Assembly: GCF_024347195.1 (NCBI RefSeq)
Contig: NZ_AP025281.1
Span: forward strand, 930,001 to 994,000
Direction: 5' to 3'
Length of the DNA: 64,000 nucleotides
DNA from: Aliamphritea hakodatensis
GTDB taxonomy: Bacteria > Pseudomonadota > Gammaproteobacteria > Pseudomonadales > Balneatricaceae
A model generated the notes under the pieces. The model saw only the letters and a list, made by a program, of their open reading frames with translations. It made no database searches and had not been told where the DNA came from. A program made the position numbers and the translations under genes. Below are positions 28,156 to 37,278 of this stretch, piece by piece. Position 1 is the first letter of the stretch. Each line of letters starts with the position of its first letter.

Positions 28156-28176
28156 AAATATATTAAAAATATATTT
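28156..28176. promoter_or_regulatory. AT-only inverted repeat upstream of the onium catabolic locus
   Basis: A perfect inverted repeat (AAATATATT, three A, AATATATTT) lies 57 bp before the flavoprotein start. It is in the 361-bp gap 27872-28232, which otherwise shows no gene. It could be a regulator operator or an UP-element-like promoter region. The AT richness makes a chance palindrome possible. Confidence 0.4.
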
Positions 28177-28232
28177 ATATTATTCGGATTGTATCTGGGT
28201 GGTATTTTTTGATCATATGTAAAGGGTCCGTC

Positions 28233-29555
28233 ATGACATACCGCAATAATTTGCCGGCTGATTATAAAAACCAGCTTCCCTGCTTTGGCACATTCGACAT
28301 TATCGTAGTGGGCGGTGGCCCGGCAGGTATTGCCGCAGCGGTCAGCGCCAGCGAGCTGGGAAATAAGGTCTTGTTAATTGAACAGCTGGGCTTTCTGGGC
28401 GGTGCGGCGGTTTCCGGTATGTCCGGTACCATTTGCGGTCTGTATATGACAGTTGCAGATCCGCTGGTGGCAAAGCCTGAACAGATTATTTTTGGCTTTG
28501 CCGAGCGTTTCCGTGATGCCTTGTATCAGGCTGGCGGATTAACAGATCCGCAGATTTACGGCAAAACCTGGGTCGCGACCCATGACTGCGCGACCTACAA
28601 GCGGGTGGCCACGGATATGACCCGGCAGGCGGGGGTGACCGTGCTGTACCACACCCAGATGATCGACGTGATCACCGAAGACGATGCCTTCAGAGGCATG
28701 GTACTGCATACCAAATCCGGCTTTACTCGGGTGAATGCGAAGAAGGCAATTGATGCCAGCGGCGATGCCGATGTGGTGTACAAAATGGGTCTGAAAACCA
28801 GCAAAGGTAACGACGGTGTTATCCAGAATCCGACCATGATGTTCAAGGTGGGCAATGTGGATATGCAGCAATATCTGTCGTACTGGGGGCAGGACACCAT
28901 TTCGCCGCCGAAAGTCGTCAGCATGCTGGAAGCCGAAGACGAACTGCTGCGCAAAAAAGTCTGGCTGTTCCCAACGGTTAATCCGGGTGAACTGCTGGTG
29001 AATGCCACCAAGGTCACTGGCTTTGACGGCCGTGCGCTGGATGTGACCAACCCGGTGGATCACTCTGAAGCAGAACAGTTTTCCATATATCAGGCGCAGA
29101 ACTTCTTCAAATTTATGCGGGATAACATTCCCGGCTGTGAAAATGCCTATTTCATCGATTACGCCACGGAAGTGGGCGTACGTCAGACCCGTTCCATCGA
29201 CGGCATCGCCAAACTGATGAACGACGATGTTATCAATAAGCGTAAGCGCGAAGACAGTATCGCCAAAACCTCCTGGCCAATTGAGCTGCACTACGGTGCC
29301 AAGCCAAAAACAGAATGGCTGGTGGATGATTACTACGATGTCCCTTTCCACACCCTGGTGCCAAAAAGTGGCCAGGATGTGATCGTTGCCGGGCGTTGCC
29401 TGAGCAGCGAACACGAAGCGCTGGCCAGCTGCCGGGTGACAGCGCAGTGCTTCGAGTACGGACGGGCTGCAGCATTCGCTGCGGACCTTTCCATTAAGGA
29501 AGATCTGGCTTTCCAGGACATGGAAGCCGGCCAAATTGTTGCGCTTATGCAGTAA
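28233..29555 (+). CDS. FAD-dependent oxidoreductase (FAD_oxidored, PF12831 type)
   Basis: This 440-aa flavoprotein has a dinucleotide-binding motif VGGGPAGIAAAVSASELGNKV at about residues 28-48, followed by EQLGFLGGAAVSG. A second FAD contact, IDASGDADVVYKMGL, and a C-terminal GRCLSSEHEALASCRV match the PF12831 family. No signal peptide is seen. The ATG at 28233 with AAAGGG upstream is chosen over the earlier one at 28209. It heads a run with a BCCT transporter and enolase-superfamily enzymes and probably oxidises the imported compound or a product. The substrate is unknown. Confidence 0.78.
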   Translation: MTYRNNLPADYKNQLPCFGTFDIIVVGGGPAGIAAAVSASELGNKVLLIEQLGFLGGAAVSGMSGTICGLYMTVADPLVAKPEQIIFGFAERFRDALYQAGGLTDPQIYGKTWVATHDCATYKRVATDMTRQAGVTVLYHTQMIDVITEDDAFRGMVLHTKSGFTRVNAKKAIDASGDADVVYKMGLKTSKGNDGVIQNPTMMFKVGNVDMQQYLSYWGQDTISPPKVVSMLEAEDELLRKKVWLFPTVNPGELLVNATKVTGFDGRALDVTNPVDHSEAEQFSIYQAQNFFKFMRDNIPGCENAYFIDYATEVGVRQTRSIDGIAKLMNDDVINKRKREDSIAKTSWPIELHYGAKPKTEWLVDDYYDVPFHTLVPKSGQDVIVAGRCLSSEHEALASCRVTAQCFEYGRAAAFAADLSIKEDLAFQDMEAGQIVALMQ

Positions 29556-29647
29556 CTTTTTACCCCGCGAGGCTTCGGCAGGCTGTGCTGTCCGGTTTGG
29601 ATGGCATGGCCCTTTGCGGTTTTTAAAACCCTAACAGGACAAAAATA

Positions 29648-31156
29648 ATGAAGACTGTTGAAACCAACCGGCAGATGCAAATTGTCAGTCTGGCGGTGAT
29701 CCTTCTGACGGCATTTCCTTTGGTGATGTACCCGGATGCATCGAAAACGGTGATCAAAGACACCATTTTCAAGTGGATGACCAACTCGTTCGATTTCGCT
29801 TTTCTGGCGATCGGACTGGCAGCACTGATGTTTCTTATCACGCTGGCGTTTTCCCGTTACGGCAGCATTAAGCTGAGTAAAGATAAAGATCAGCCGGCTG
29901 AATTTTCTAAAGGCTCCTGGGCCACCATGGTATTCCTGGCGGGTATCGCCTCAGGTCTGATGCTGTGGGCAGGTACTGAGTGGGGTTACCACTATGCCTG
30001 GACACCCTTTGGTCTGGAAGCCAAGACCGAGCAAATGTTCACCGTCGGTCAGGCCTATGGTCTGTTCCACTGGGGGCCAACGGCCTGGGCGCTGTACTGT
30101 GTGCCGACCATTGCCATTGCTTACGTATATTACATCCGTCAGGTGCACACCTATGGTATCAGCGAAGCTTGCCGTGGTGCGCTGGGCGGCCTGGTTGACG
30201 GCCCGCTGGGCACGTTACTGAACTACCTGTTTATTTTTGGTGTACTGGGGGCGGCGGCTACTTCGCTGGGGCTGGGCACGCCGATGATCAGTGGCGCATT
30301 TGCTGAAGTATTTGGCTTCGAGCGTAATACCTATCTGGATGTCAGCATCATTCTGGCCTGTACGGCTATCTTCACCGTGTCCAGTGGTTTAGGTCTGGAT
30401 AAAGGGATTAAAAACCTGTCTAACTTTGCAACCACCATTTCGATTGCGGTTGTGATCTACGTGTTTGTTGTCGGTCCGTCTAACTTCATTCTGGGTCTGG
30501 GAATGGATTCAATCGGTTATGCGGTCAGCAACTATATTAAGATGAGCACCTGGACTGACAGTATTTCCGGCAGCGGCTTCCCGCAGGCCTGGACCGTTTT
30601 CTATTGGGCGTGGTGGGTATCCTATGCGCCGTTCATGGGCATGTTCGTTGCCCGTATTTCCCGTGGCCGTACTATCCGTGAAGTGATTCTGGGCATGCTG
30701 ACCTGGGGGACTCTGGGCTGTGCGATCTTCTACATCGTACTGGGCGGGTACAGCATCGACCTGCAGGTTAATGGCGGCGTTGATTTCCAGGCGATTGTGA
30801 ACAGCTCCGGTCCTGCGGTGGCGATCATTGAATTGTTCAAAACCTTACCCCTGGCCAGCGTGGTGCTGATTGCTGTGGGTATATCCGGCATCGTGATGCT
30901 GGCAACCACCTTTGACTCTGCGGCCTACACTATGGCCTGTGCGAGTACCAAAGAACTGGATGAAGGCCAGGAGCCGGCGCGTAATAACCGTCTGTTCTGG
31001 TGTTTCGCCATTGCAGTCATGCCGGTAATTCTGCTGTTCCTGGGCGGTCTGAAGACCATGCAGACAGCCGCTGTCATTACTGGTCTGCCTATCATGTTTA
31101 TTCTAATCTTTATGATGTACACCACCTGGAAGTACATCCGTGAGGACAATCCATAA
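29648..31156 (+). CDS. BCCT-family transporter, CaiT-like
   Basis: This 502-aa, 12-helix membrane protein has the BCCT core GTEWGYHYAWTPFG, HWGPTAWALY and FYWAWWVSYAPFMGMFVARISRGRT. The YWAWWV-YA form resembles CaiT, the carnitine/gamma-butyrobetaine carrier, more than BetP-type carriers with WAWW-SWSPF. The substrate should be a quaternary ammonium or sulfonium zwitterion. Its TAA stop shares bases with the next start (TAATG), coupling it to the enolase-superfamily gene. Confidence 0.9.
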   Translation: MKTVETNRQMQIVSLAVILLTAFPLVMYPDASKTVIKDTIFKWMTNSFDFAFLAIGLAALMFLITLAFSRYGSIKLSKDKDQPAEFSKGSWATMVFLAGIASGLMLWAGTEWGYHYAWTPFGLEAKTEQMFTVGQAYGLFHWGPTAWALYCVPTIAIAYVYYIRQVHTYGISEACRGALGGLVDGPLGTLLNYLFIFGVLGAAATSLGLGTPMISGAFAEVFGFERNTYLDVSIILACTAIFTVSSGLGLDKGIKNLSNFATTISIAVVIYVFVVGPSNFILGLGMDSIGYAVSNYIKMSTWTDSISGSGFPQAWTVFYWAWWVSYAPFMGMFVARISRGRTIREVILGMLTWGTLGCAIFYIVLGGYSIDLQVNGGVDFQAIVNSSGPAVAIIELFKTLPLASVVLIAVGISGIVMLATTFDSAAYTMACASTKELDEGQEPARNNRLFWCFAIAVMPVILLFLGGLKTMQTAAVITGLPIMFILIFMMYTTWKYIREDNP

Positions 31157-32280
31157 TGAACCAACCGGTTGTCGAGTCAATTGACATCTATGGTATAGGT
31201 CCCGACGGCGAGAAGGTCTCCTGGTCTTCTTTCCTGGGGCCCATGTACGAGGCGATGATTGTCGTCGAGTTGACCTTTGATAATGGTCTGGTCGGCATTG
31301 CCGGCTCGACCGTCTATACCGAACATGAGTTTGATCGCAGCGTGGTCGAAAGTGCCTCGCTGATGGCGCCTTTCCTGCTGGGTAAGGGCCTGTTCGATAT
31401 ACCGAAGATCTATGCCGAATGCATGTCCCGGTATGTGCCGCTGAAGAATGTCGCAACCTCGCTGTTCGACATTGCCATGCACGATGCCAAGGGCAAGCTG
31501 CTGAACCTGCCGATCTACAAAATGCTCGGTCAGGCGCAGCCAAAAGTCCGGGCATATGCTTCCAGCCCGCTGCTGGAAGATAATCAGCAATACATTGAGT
31601 ACTGCCATCAGATGCTGGCACAGGGTTTTAATGCCATTAAAATCCATCCACGCTGTGTCTTTCAGGAAGACTATGCGCTTGTGAAAGCACTGCAGGCTGA
31701 GTTTGCTGATCAGGACATTGGCTGGAGTCTGGATGTTGATGCCAACTACAACCGGCAGCAAGCGCTGCGTATGGGGCGCCTGCTGGATAAATATGAGTGG
31801 GACTTCTTTGAAGAACCTTTAAGCGATACCGACTTTGAAGGCTATCGCTATCTGTCAGAAAATCTGGATATCGACATTGTGGCCGGCGGTAACGCAGTGC
31901 CCAACCTGCAGCTGATTAATCAGGCACTGCAGCGCGGCAGCTGGGACCGGGTACGCTTTGATTTCACCACTATTGGCGGCTTTACCAACGGTAGCCGGGT
32001 AATGGCGCTGAGTCAGGCGTATGGGTTGAAAGCCGAAGTGCAGTCATGGGGTTACACTCTGACGCAGGCGGCTAACCTGCACATGATGCTATCTAACTCG
32101 AACTGCGAATACTTTGAGCAGGCCGCGCCGTATGAGAAATACGAAGTGGGTGCCAAACAGGTATTCCGGCCGGACAGCGACGGCTATATCAGCCCGACTG
32201 AACTGCCGGGCCTCGGCGTTGAGCTGGACTGGGATGTACTGGATCCGCTGGTGTATTTCCATCGGCGGTTCAGCCGTTAG
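31156..32280 (+). CDS. Enolase-superfamily enzyme (mandelate racemase/muconate lactonizing type), atypical active site
   Basis: This 374-aa protein has an N-terminal capping domain and a C-terminal barrel of the MR/MLE family. The Lys segment reads AIKIHP, with a single Lys and His where many members have KxK. Metal-ligand candidates are Asp in LDVDANYN and Glu in FFEEPL. The third strand reads VAGGNAVPN, lacking the usual acidic ligand. No clear catalytic His-Asp dyad is visible in the segment VQSWGYTLTQAAN. It may be a specialised racemase or dehydratase for a betaine, as HpbD is for proline betaine, or a non-catalytic partner. It is coupled to the BCCT gene. Confidence 0.72.
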   Translation: MNQPVVESIDIYGIGPDGEKVSWSSFLGPMYEAMIVVELTFDNGLVGIAGSTVYTEHEFDRSVVESASLMAPFLLGKGLFDIPKIYAECMSRYVPLKNVATSLFDIAMHDAKGKLLNLPIYKMLGQAQPKVRAYASSPLLEDNQQYIEYCHQMLAQGFNAIKIHPRCVFQEDYALVKALQAEFADQDIGWSLDVDANYNRQQALRMGRLLDKYEWDFFEEPLSDTDFEGYRYLSENLDIDIVAGGNAVPNLQLINQALQRGSWDRVRFDFTTIGGFTNGSRVMALSQAYGLKAEVQSWGYTLTQAANLHMMLSNSNCEYFEQAAPYEKYEVGAKQVFRPDSDGYISPTELPGLGVELDWDVLDPLVYFHRRFSR

Positions 32281-32316
32281 CAGAGCCGCCCCTTAGCGAC
32301 TCCGTTGTAAGAACAG

Positions 32317-32348
32317 AAAACCCGGTTGCCGTGCAGGCACCGGGTTTT
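32317..32348 (+). terminator. Hairpin terminator between the two enolase-superfamily genes
   Basis: AAAACCCGGT-TGCC pairs with GGCA-CCGGGTTTT (one bulged base), followed by a short T-rich end. It probably ends or attenuates the 28233-32280 transcript. The next gene starts only 17 bp beyond it. Confidence 0.75.
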
Positions 32349-32364
32349 ATGCGTGTGTTGGAAA

Positions 32365-33510
32365 ATGTCTGTCAGAATCGAAAATATTCAGGTGCTTTGT
32401 CTGCAGGATCCGCAGGCAGACTATGTGCGCTTTGAAGGCAGTTACCAGAATGTGCTGGTAATTGTTCACGGGGATAACGGCCTCTATGGCATCGGTGAGA
32501 GTGACTCTCCGCCGGCGGTCATTAAGGCACTGATTGATGCCCCTGCCTATAACCATTTGTCCTGCGGGCTGGCCGGATTACTCAAAGGTGAATACCTGGA
32601 TGACCCGGTCCGTTTGTGGCACAAGATGTTCAAACATACCAGCTGGCACGGCCGCCACGGGGTGGCGATTCATGCGATCAGCGCGCTGGATATTGCTCTG
32701 TGGGATCTTTATGCCCGCTCCGAAGGTAAGCCTCTGCTGGAATATTTCGGGCCGCAGCAACACCGGCGGTTACCGGCCTATGCCACGGTGTACCCCATGA
32801 AGGAGCAGCCGGAAAGTTTCAAAATTCAGATCGGCGAATTTCTCAGCCAGGGCTTCCGGCGGATCAAAATCTGTGTGGAGCCCTGGTGGCATGACTTTGA
32901 GCTGGCCTGCAGCAATCTGGAAGAACTGCGCGCCTTTATCGGACCGGATATTGAACTGATGCTGGATGTGGCGCTGGAGTTCCAGCATTACGCCCAGCTG
33001 GAACCCTTTATCGATCTGCTGGAAGCGCTGGATATCAAATGGCTGGAAGCACCGTTTCCGCTGGATAATCCCGGGGATCATCAGCGCCTGAAACAGCGTA
33101 CCCATTTGCCGCTGGGGGTGGGGGATCTGGGGCTGACTACCGTGCGGGAATATCAGCCCTGGCTGGATGCCGGGGTGGTGGACATTGCTCAGCCGGATAT
33201 CACCATGTTTGGTGGTGTCAGTGAAGCGATGAAATTACAGAACACGCTGGCGGATACCGACAGCCGGATCGTTCCCCATGGCTATAACACGGATATCACC
33301 ATCGGGGTAAATGCCCATTTTCTTGCTGCTCAAACAATCTGTGAGCCACTGGAGTTTTCCACCAGCCCGTCGGTATTACGCCGGCAGCTGGCACTGAACC
33401 CTCATCAACTGGACGATGACGGCATGATTGCCGTGCGCTCAGAGCTGCCGGGGCTGGGGGTAGATCTGAACTGGGAGCTGATCAGGGAATGTGTCCTGCC
33501 GGGGCAATGA
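32365..33510 (+). CDS. Enolase-superfamily enzyme (mandelate racemase group)
   Basis: This protein of about 381 aa has the MR/MLE fold. The barrel shows a Lys in RRIKICVEP, metal ligands Asp (LMLDVALEF), Glu (WLEAPFPL) and Asp (LGVGDLG), and a likely catalytic His in IVPHGYNTDITIG. This active site is more complete than that of the paralogue upstream. MR-group enzymes abstract a proton alpha to a carboxylate and racemise or dehydrate. The ATG at 32365 begins the conserved region (SVRIENIQV). Its position after a terminator suggests its own promoter or read-through. Substrate unknown; context points to an onium carboxylate. Confidence 0.78.
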   Translation: MSVRIENIQVLCLQDPQADYVRFEGSYQNVLVIVHGDNGLYGIGESDSPPAVIKALIDAPAYNHLSCGLAGLLKGEYLDDPVRLWHKMFKHTSWHGRHGVAIHAISALDIALWDLYARSEGKPLLEYFGPQQHRRLPAYATVYPMKEQPESFKIQIGEFLSQGFRRIKICVEPWWHDFELACSNLEELRAFIGPDIELMLDVALEFQHYAQLEPFIDLLEALDIKWLEAPFPLDNPGDHQRLKQRTHLPLGVGDLGLTTVREYQPWLDAGVVDIAQPDITMFGGVSEAMKLQNTLADTDSRIVPHGYNTDITIGVNAHFLAAQTICEPLEFSTSPSVLRRQLALNPHQLDDDGMIAVRSELPGLGVDLNWELIRECVLPGQ

Positions 33511-33550
33511 CCCCGGGACGGATCAGAGGGGGATGCCTGCCGGGGCAGGA

Positions 33551-34435
33551 TCACTCTGCATCAGGGAAGAATGCTTTCACCCAGTCGCAAAAAGTCCGGC
33601 CGCTGGCATTGCGTTCGTTGTCCGCCGGGCTGAGCAGGTAATAATTCTCTTCCATGGGCATGTTGATATCGAAAGGCTTGACCAGTTCGCCACTGGCCAG
33701 CAAATCCGCGCATACCAGCGGATGCCCCAGCGCAATGCCCAGCCCGCGCCGGGCCATATCCATGGAGACCACAAAGGTGGAGGTGGAGTGCACCGGCTGG
33801 CTGCCCTGTGTCTCACAGCCGGCATAGCTGAGCCAGTTTTCCCAGCGGTCCGCTGATCCCTGCGTCTCCCAGCGGGTGAAGCGGAAGATATCGGCAGGGG
33901 TACTGAGCTGAGCAGCAATTTCCGGGGTACATACCGGGAAACAGGTCTGGCGGGGAAATGGGTATAAATCATCCACCTGCCAGTCACCTTTGCCGAAACG
34001 TATTTCCACGTGATCTTCTTCGCCCAGGCCGTATTCCCGCTGCCAGATCATGGTGGTCAGGCTGGTCTGAATATCCGGATAGTGTTGATAAAAATCCGCT
34101 AACCGGGGAGCAAGCCAGAAGGTGATGAAGGCAATATTCGCCCGAACAGTAATGGCCTGCTGGTGGTCTTTGCCGGTAAAGAGTTCGGTGCCCTGACGCA
34201 GGGTTTCGAACGCCTGCTGGACCCATGGCAGGTACAGGCGGCCCGCTTCGCTCAGCTCCAGGCTGCGCACCCGGCGGATAAACAGGGATTCCCCCAGATG
34301 GTTTTCCAGCAGTTTAACTTGCTGGCTGACCGACGATTGGGTGACATGCAACTCACTGGCAGCCTGGGTAAAACTCAGGTGCCGGGCGGCCGCTTCAAAG
34401 GAGCGTAACCATTGCACCGGGGGCAGTTTATTCAC
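33551..34435 (-). CDS. LysR-family regulator, GcvA-like
   Basis: This 294-aa protein has an N-terminal HTH (LPPVQWLRSFEAAARHLSFT then VTQSSVSQQVKLLE), in the GcvA style, and a LysR substrate-binding domain. It diverges from the di-iron oxygenase gene across 150 bp, so it likely controls the operon starting at 34586. It converges with the second enolase-superfamily gene. Confidence 0.83.
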   Translation of the reverse strand: MNKLPPVQWLRSFEAAARHLSFTQAASELHVTQSSVSQQVKLLENHLGESLFIRRVRSLELSEAGRLYLPWVQQAFETLRQGTELFTGKDHQQAITVRANIAFITFWLAPRLADFYQHYPDIQTSLTTMIWQREYGLGEEDHVEIRFGKGDWQVDDLYPFPRQTCFPVCTPEIAAQLSTPADIFRFTRWETQGSADRWENWLSYAGCETQGSQPVHSTSTFVVSMDMARRGLGIALGHPLVCADLLASGELVKPFDINMPMEENYYLLSPADNERNASGRTFCDWVKAFFPDAE

Positions 34436-34585
34436 AGCAAATTCCTGATACGCATTGTTATTTTTGTAATGACCAACTTATGCATAAGTTTGAGTAATGT
34501 GATAACAGTAAATTCATCGTTTGTCACTTTTCGGCCGCTGTTTTCTACTGAACTCAGAAAAACAATAACGTGATGAAGAGTTCCT

Positions 34586-35599
34586 ATGACTGACTATCAA
34601 GCCACCAATGCTGCTTCTTCCGGCATCAGTGTTCCCAAGAAAAACCTCAAAGCGCTGATGCGCCGCAGCGATAAGCCGGGCCTGATCTGGCTGGCCCAGT
34701 GGGCTGCGTTTTTGCTGATCACCGGGTACGGTGTATATCTGAGCATCGGCACTGTCTGGCACTGGCCGGCGATGTTCCTCTACGGCATCTTCCTGACAGT
34801 ACCCAGCTATGCGCTGTCCCATGAATGTGCCCACGGCTCGGCCTTCCGCACCCGTGGCCTGAATGAAGCCCTGCTGTGGATTTCTTCCCTGCTGTATTAC
34901 GAAGAGCCAAACCATCGCCGTTTTGCCCATGCCCGGCATCACACCTACACCTGGATAGAAGGCAAAGATGCCCAGATGCCCTTTGCCACGCCGATGAATT
35001 TTAAAGGCTGGTTGCTGGAGATCACCGGCTGGGCGCTGTATGTCTACGAAACCCGTCTGTTCATCCGCAATGCTTTGGGTAAGTTTGATGCTGAGGTGCT
35101 GGATTACACCCCGGCGTCTGAGCTGGGCAAACTGAAGTGGGGCGCACGTATTTGTCTGGCGGTTTATGCAAGCCTGTTCGGCATGGCGCTGGCCGGCATT
35201 ATGTGGCCACTGTGGTTCGTCATTATCCCGCGTTTGCTGGGGGCACCGGTGATGCTGTTGTTTACCCTGATTCAGCACGTGGAAATGCAGGAAAACGATG
35301 TAAATATCTGCAAATCCACCCGCTCGTTCACCAGTAACTGGTTGGGCCGCTTCCTGTACATGAACATGAACTTCCACATCGAACACCACCTGTATCCGAT
35401 GGTGCCATTCCATCAGCTGGAAAATCTCAATGCTGAGATTAAAGACCAGATTCCGCAACCGGACCCGGGCTTTATCCGCACCAATCTGGAAGTGTTACAG
35501 GTGGTCTGGCGCCGCTCCATGGGCGGCTCAACCCGGGCGGCGAGTATCCGTCAGGCACCGCACATGATTAACACACCGGACCTGCAGGAAATGTCCTGA
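34586..35599 (+). CDS. Membrane di-iron oxygenase/desaturase-like protein
   Basis: This 337-aa integral membrane protein of the fatty-acid desaturase/hydroxylase superfamily carries all three His clusters: HECAH at 79-83, HARHH at 115-119 with His110 nearby, and HIEHH at 264-268, plus QH at 230-231. It has hydrophobic segments at about 34-55, 58-77, 190-215 and 217-230. Such enzymes use two irons and O2 to hydroxylate, desaturate or demethylate. The next two genes encode a Rieske ferredoxin and a ferredoxin reductase, so a complete three-component oxygenase is encoded. Placement in a BCCT/enolase/DddP-like locus argues for a small polar substrate rather than a lipid, which would be novel. Confidence 0.8.
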   Translation: MTDYQATNAASSGISVPKKNLKALMRRSDKPGLIWLAQWAAFLLITGYGVYLSIGTVWHWPAMFLYGIFLTVPSYALSHECAHGSAFRTRGLNEALLWISSLLYYEEPNHRRFAHARHHTYTWIEGKDAQMPFATPMNFKGWLLEITGWALYVYETRLFIRNALGKFDAEVLDYTPASELGKLKWGARICLAVYASLFGMALAGIMWPLWFVIIPRLLGAPVMLLFTLIQHVEMQENDVNICKSTRSFTSNWLGRFLYMNMNFHIEHHLYPMVPFHQLENLNAEIKDQIPQPDPGFIRTNLEVLQVVWRRSMGGSTRAASIRQAPHMINTPDLQEMS

Positions 35600-35650
35600 C
35601 GTCTCACCGGAACAACATAACAACCATAAGAACGCTGTAAGGAACGAACT

Positions 35651-35962
35651 ATGACTGACTGGGTGCTGGCCTGTGCCACTGATGATATCGACGAAGAAGA
35701 TCTGATCCGTTTTGATCACGAAGACAAAACCTACGCTATCTACAATACCGATAACGGTTTTTTTGCCACTGCCGGTTACTGCACCCATGAAGTGCAGCAT
35801 CTTGAAGACGGGTTAGTGATCGGCAATGTCATTGAATGCCCGCTGCATCAGGGGCGGTTTGAGATCTCCTCCGGTAAAGCCCTGAGTGCTCCGGTGTGTG
35901 AAGACCTGGTTAGCTATCCGGTGAAAGTGGAAGGCGATCAGATCTATATTCAGATCGTCTGA
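35651..35962 (+). CDS. Rieske-type [2Fe-2S] ferredoxin
   Basis: This 103-aa soluble protein has the Rieske ligands Cys44-x-His46 and Cys63-x2-His66 (CTH...CPLH). It is of the short ferredoxin type that feeds electrons to oxygenases. It sits 51 bp after the di-iron oxygenase and 11 bp before a ferredoxin reductase, so it should carry electrons between them. The start has GTAAGGAAC upstream. Confidence 0.9.
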   Translation: MTDWVLACATDDIDEEDLIRFDHEDKTYAIYNTDNGFFATAGYCTHEVQHLEDGLVIGNVIECPLHQGRFEISSGKALSAPVCEDLVSYPVKVEGDQIYIQIV

Positions 35963-35973
35963 GGGGGATTAGC

Positions 35974-37212
35974 ATGAGGGAACTGAAAGTTGGCACCCTG
36001 ATTATCGGAGCGGGGCAGGCCGGGGCCAGTGCGGCGTTTGCCCTGCGGGAGAAAGGTTACAGCGACCCGGTGTGCATTATCGGTGAAGAAGCGCTGCCGC
36101 CCTATGAACGGCCACCGCTATCTAAAGCGGTGCTGCGCGAAGAGAAGAGCCTTTCAGATATTCTGGTGCGGGATTTACCCGCCTACGATAGCCACAATAT
36201 TCAACTGATGCTGGGAAGCCGGGCCGAACAGATTCTGCCGCAGGAACAGCAGGTAAAACTCGGTGACGGTCAGGTGATCAGCTATGACAACCTGATTCTG
36301 GCCACTGGCGGCCGCCCCCGTCAGTTGCCGGGTAAAGCCTTGCCGGGCGTACATTATCTGCGCAGTCACGGTGACGGTACCCGGCTGGCTGCTGAGTTGA
36401 AACAGTATAAAAAACTGGCGGTGATCGGTGGTGGATTTATCGGTCTGGAAGTGGCCGCCAGCGCCCGGAAAATGGGGCTGGAAGTTTGCGTGATAGAAGC
36501 CGCACCCAGGGTGTTGCAGCGCAGCCTGCCGGAAACCATTGCCGCCGACGTGGTTGCCCTGCATGAAGATCAGGGGGTGGAATTCCATTATAACGCCCGT
36601 TTGCAGGGCTTTGCCGGTACGGACCGTCTGAGTGGTATTCAGCTGGAAGATAAGTCGATTGACGCCGACATCGCGGTGGTAGGTATCGGCCTGATTCCTA
36701 ATACCGAACTGGCAGAAACCGCCGGGCTGGCGGTGGATAACGGCATCTGTACCGACGCTCAGTGTCGCACCGGCAATGCGCATATTTATGCCATCGGTGA
36801 CTGCGCTAACAGTTATCACACCTATTACCAGCGGGCCGTCCGGCTGGAATCCTGGCAGAACGCCAACCTGCAGGGGGCAATTGTCGCGGCGGCCATCTGT
36901 GCTGAGACTTCAGACATACAGAATGATGCGGTTCCCTGGCTCTGGTCGGATCAGTACGACTGGTCATTTCAGGTGGCTGGTATCTTCGACAGCCAGGCAC
37001 AGCTTATCAGCCGCGGATCGGCAGCAGAGGGCAAACAAATCTGGTTTATCCACAGCGACGGTGTGCTGACCGGTGTGGTGGGCTGGGGTAAAGGTACGTC
37101 CATCGCGAAAGATGTCCGCGTAGGCCAGATGTTGCTGCAGCAGGGTAAAACACCGCCCTTTGACATGCTGGCGGATGAAAATATCTCGCTGAAAAAATTG
37201 CTGAAACTCTGA
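35974..37212 (+). CDS. FAD-dependent ferredoxin reductase
   Basis: This 412-aa reductase is of the oxygenase-coupled (BphA4/rubredoxin reductase) type. It has an FAD site IIGAGQAGASAAFALREKGY at residues 10-29, the PPYERPPLSK segment, an NAD(P) site KKLAVIGGGFIGLEVAASA, and the late FAD motif IYAIGDCAN. It reduces the adjacent Rieske ferredoxin using NAD(P)H. It completes the electron chain to the membrane di-iron oxygenase. Confidence 0.9.
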   Translation: MRELKVGTLIIGAGQAGASAAFALREKGYSDPVCIIGEEALPPYERPPLSKAVLREEKSLSDILVRDLPAYDSHNIQLMLGSRAEQILPQEQQVKLGDGQVISYDNLILATGGRPRQLPGKALPGVHYLRSHGDGTRLAAELKQYKKLAVIGGGFIGLEVAASARKMGLEVCVIEAAPRVLQRSLPETIAADVVALHEDQGVEFHYNARLQGFAGTDRLSGIQLEDKSIDADIAVVGIGLIPNTELAETAGLAVDNGICTDAQCRTGNAHIYAIGDCANSYHTYYQRAVRLESWQNANLQGAIVAAAICAETSDIQNDAVPWLWSDQYDWSFQVAGIFDSQAQLISRGSAAEGKQIWFIHSDGVLTGVVGWGKGTSIAKDVRVGQMLLQQGKTPPFDMLADENISLKKLLKL

Positions 37213-37278
37213 CGGCCTTAAACACAGCTTTAACTGCGCCCGCAGAACCATAACAAAAACAATTAAGAGTCAAACATA

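Noticed and set aside
28539..29534. Minus-strand open frame of 331 codons over the flavoprotein
   Set aside because: It mirrors a well-supported FAD enzyme and has no recognisable motif.
34514..35458. Minus-strand open frame of 314 codons over the di-iron oxygenase
   Set aside because: The plus strand carries the conserved His boxes; the minus frame has no family features and crosses the gene start.
34586..35599. Ordinary fatty-acid desaturase for membrane lipids
   Set aside because: The fold fits, but a private Rieske ferredoxin and reductase and the surrounding catabolic genes argue for another substrate. Kept as an alternative only.
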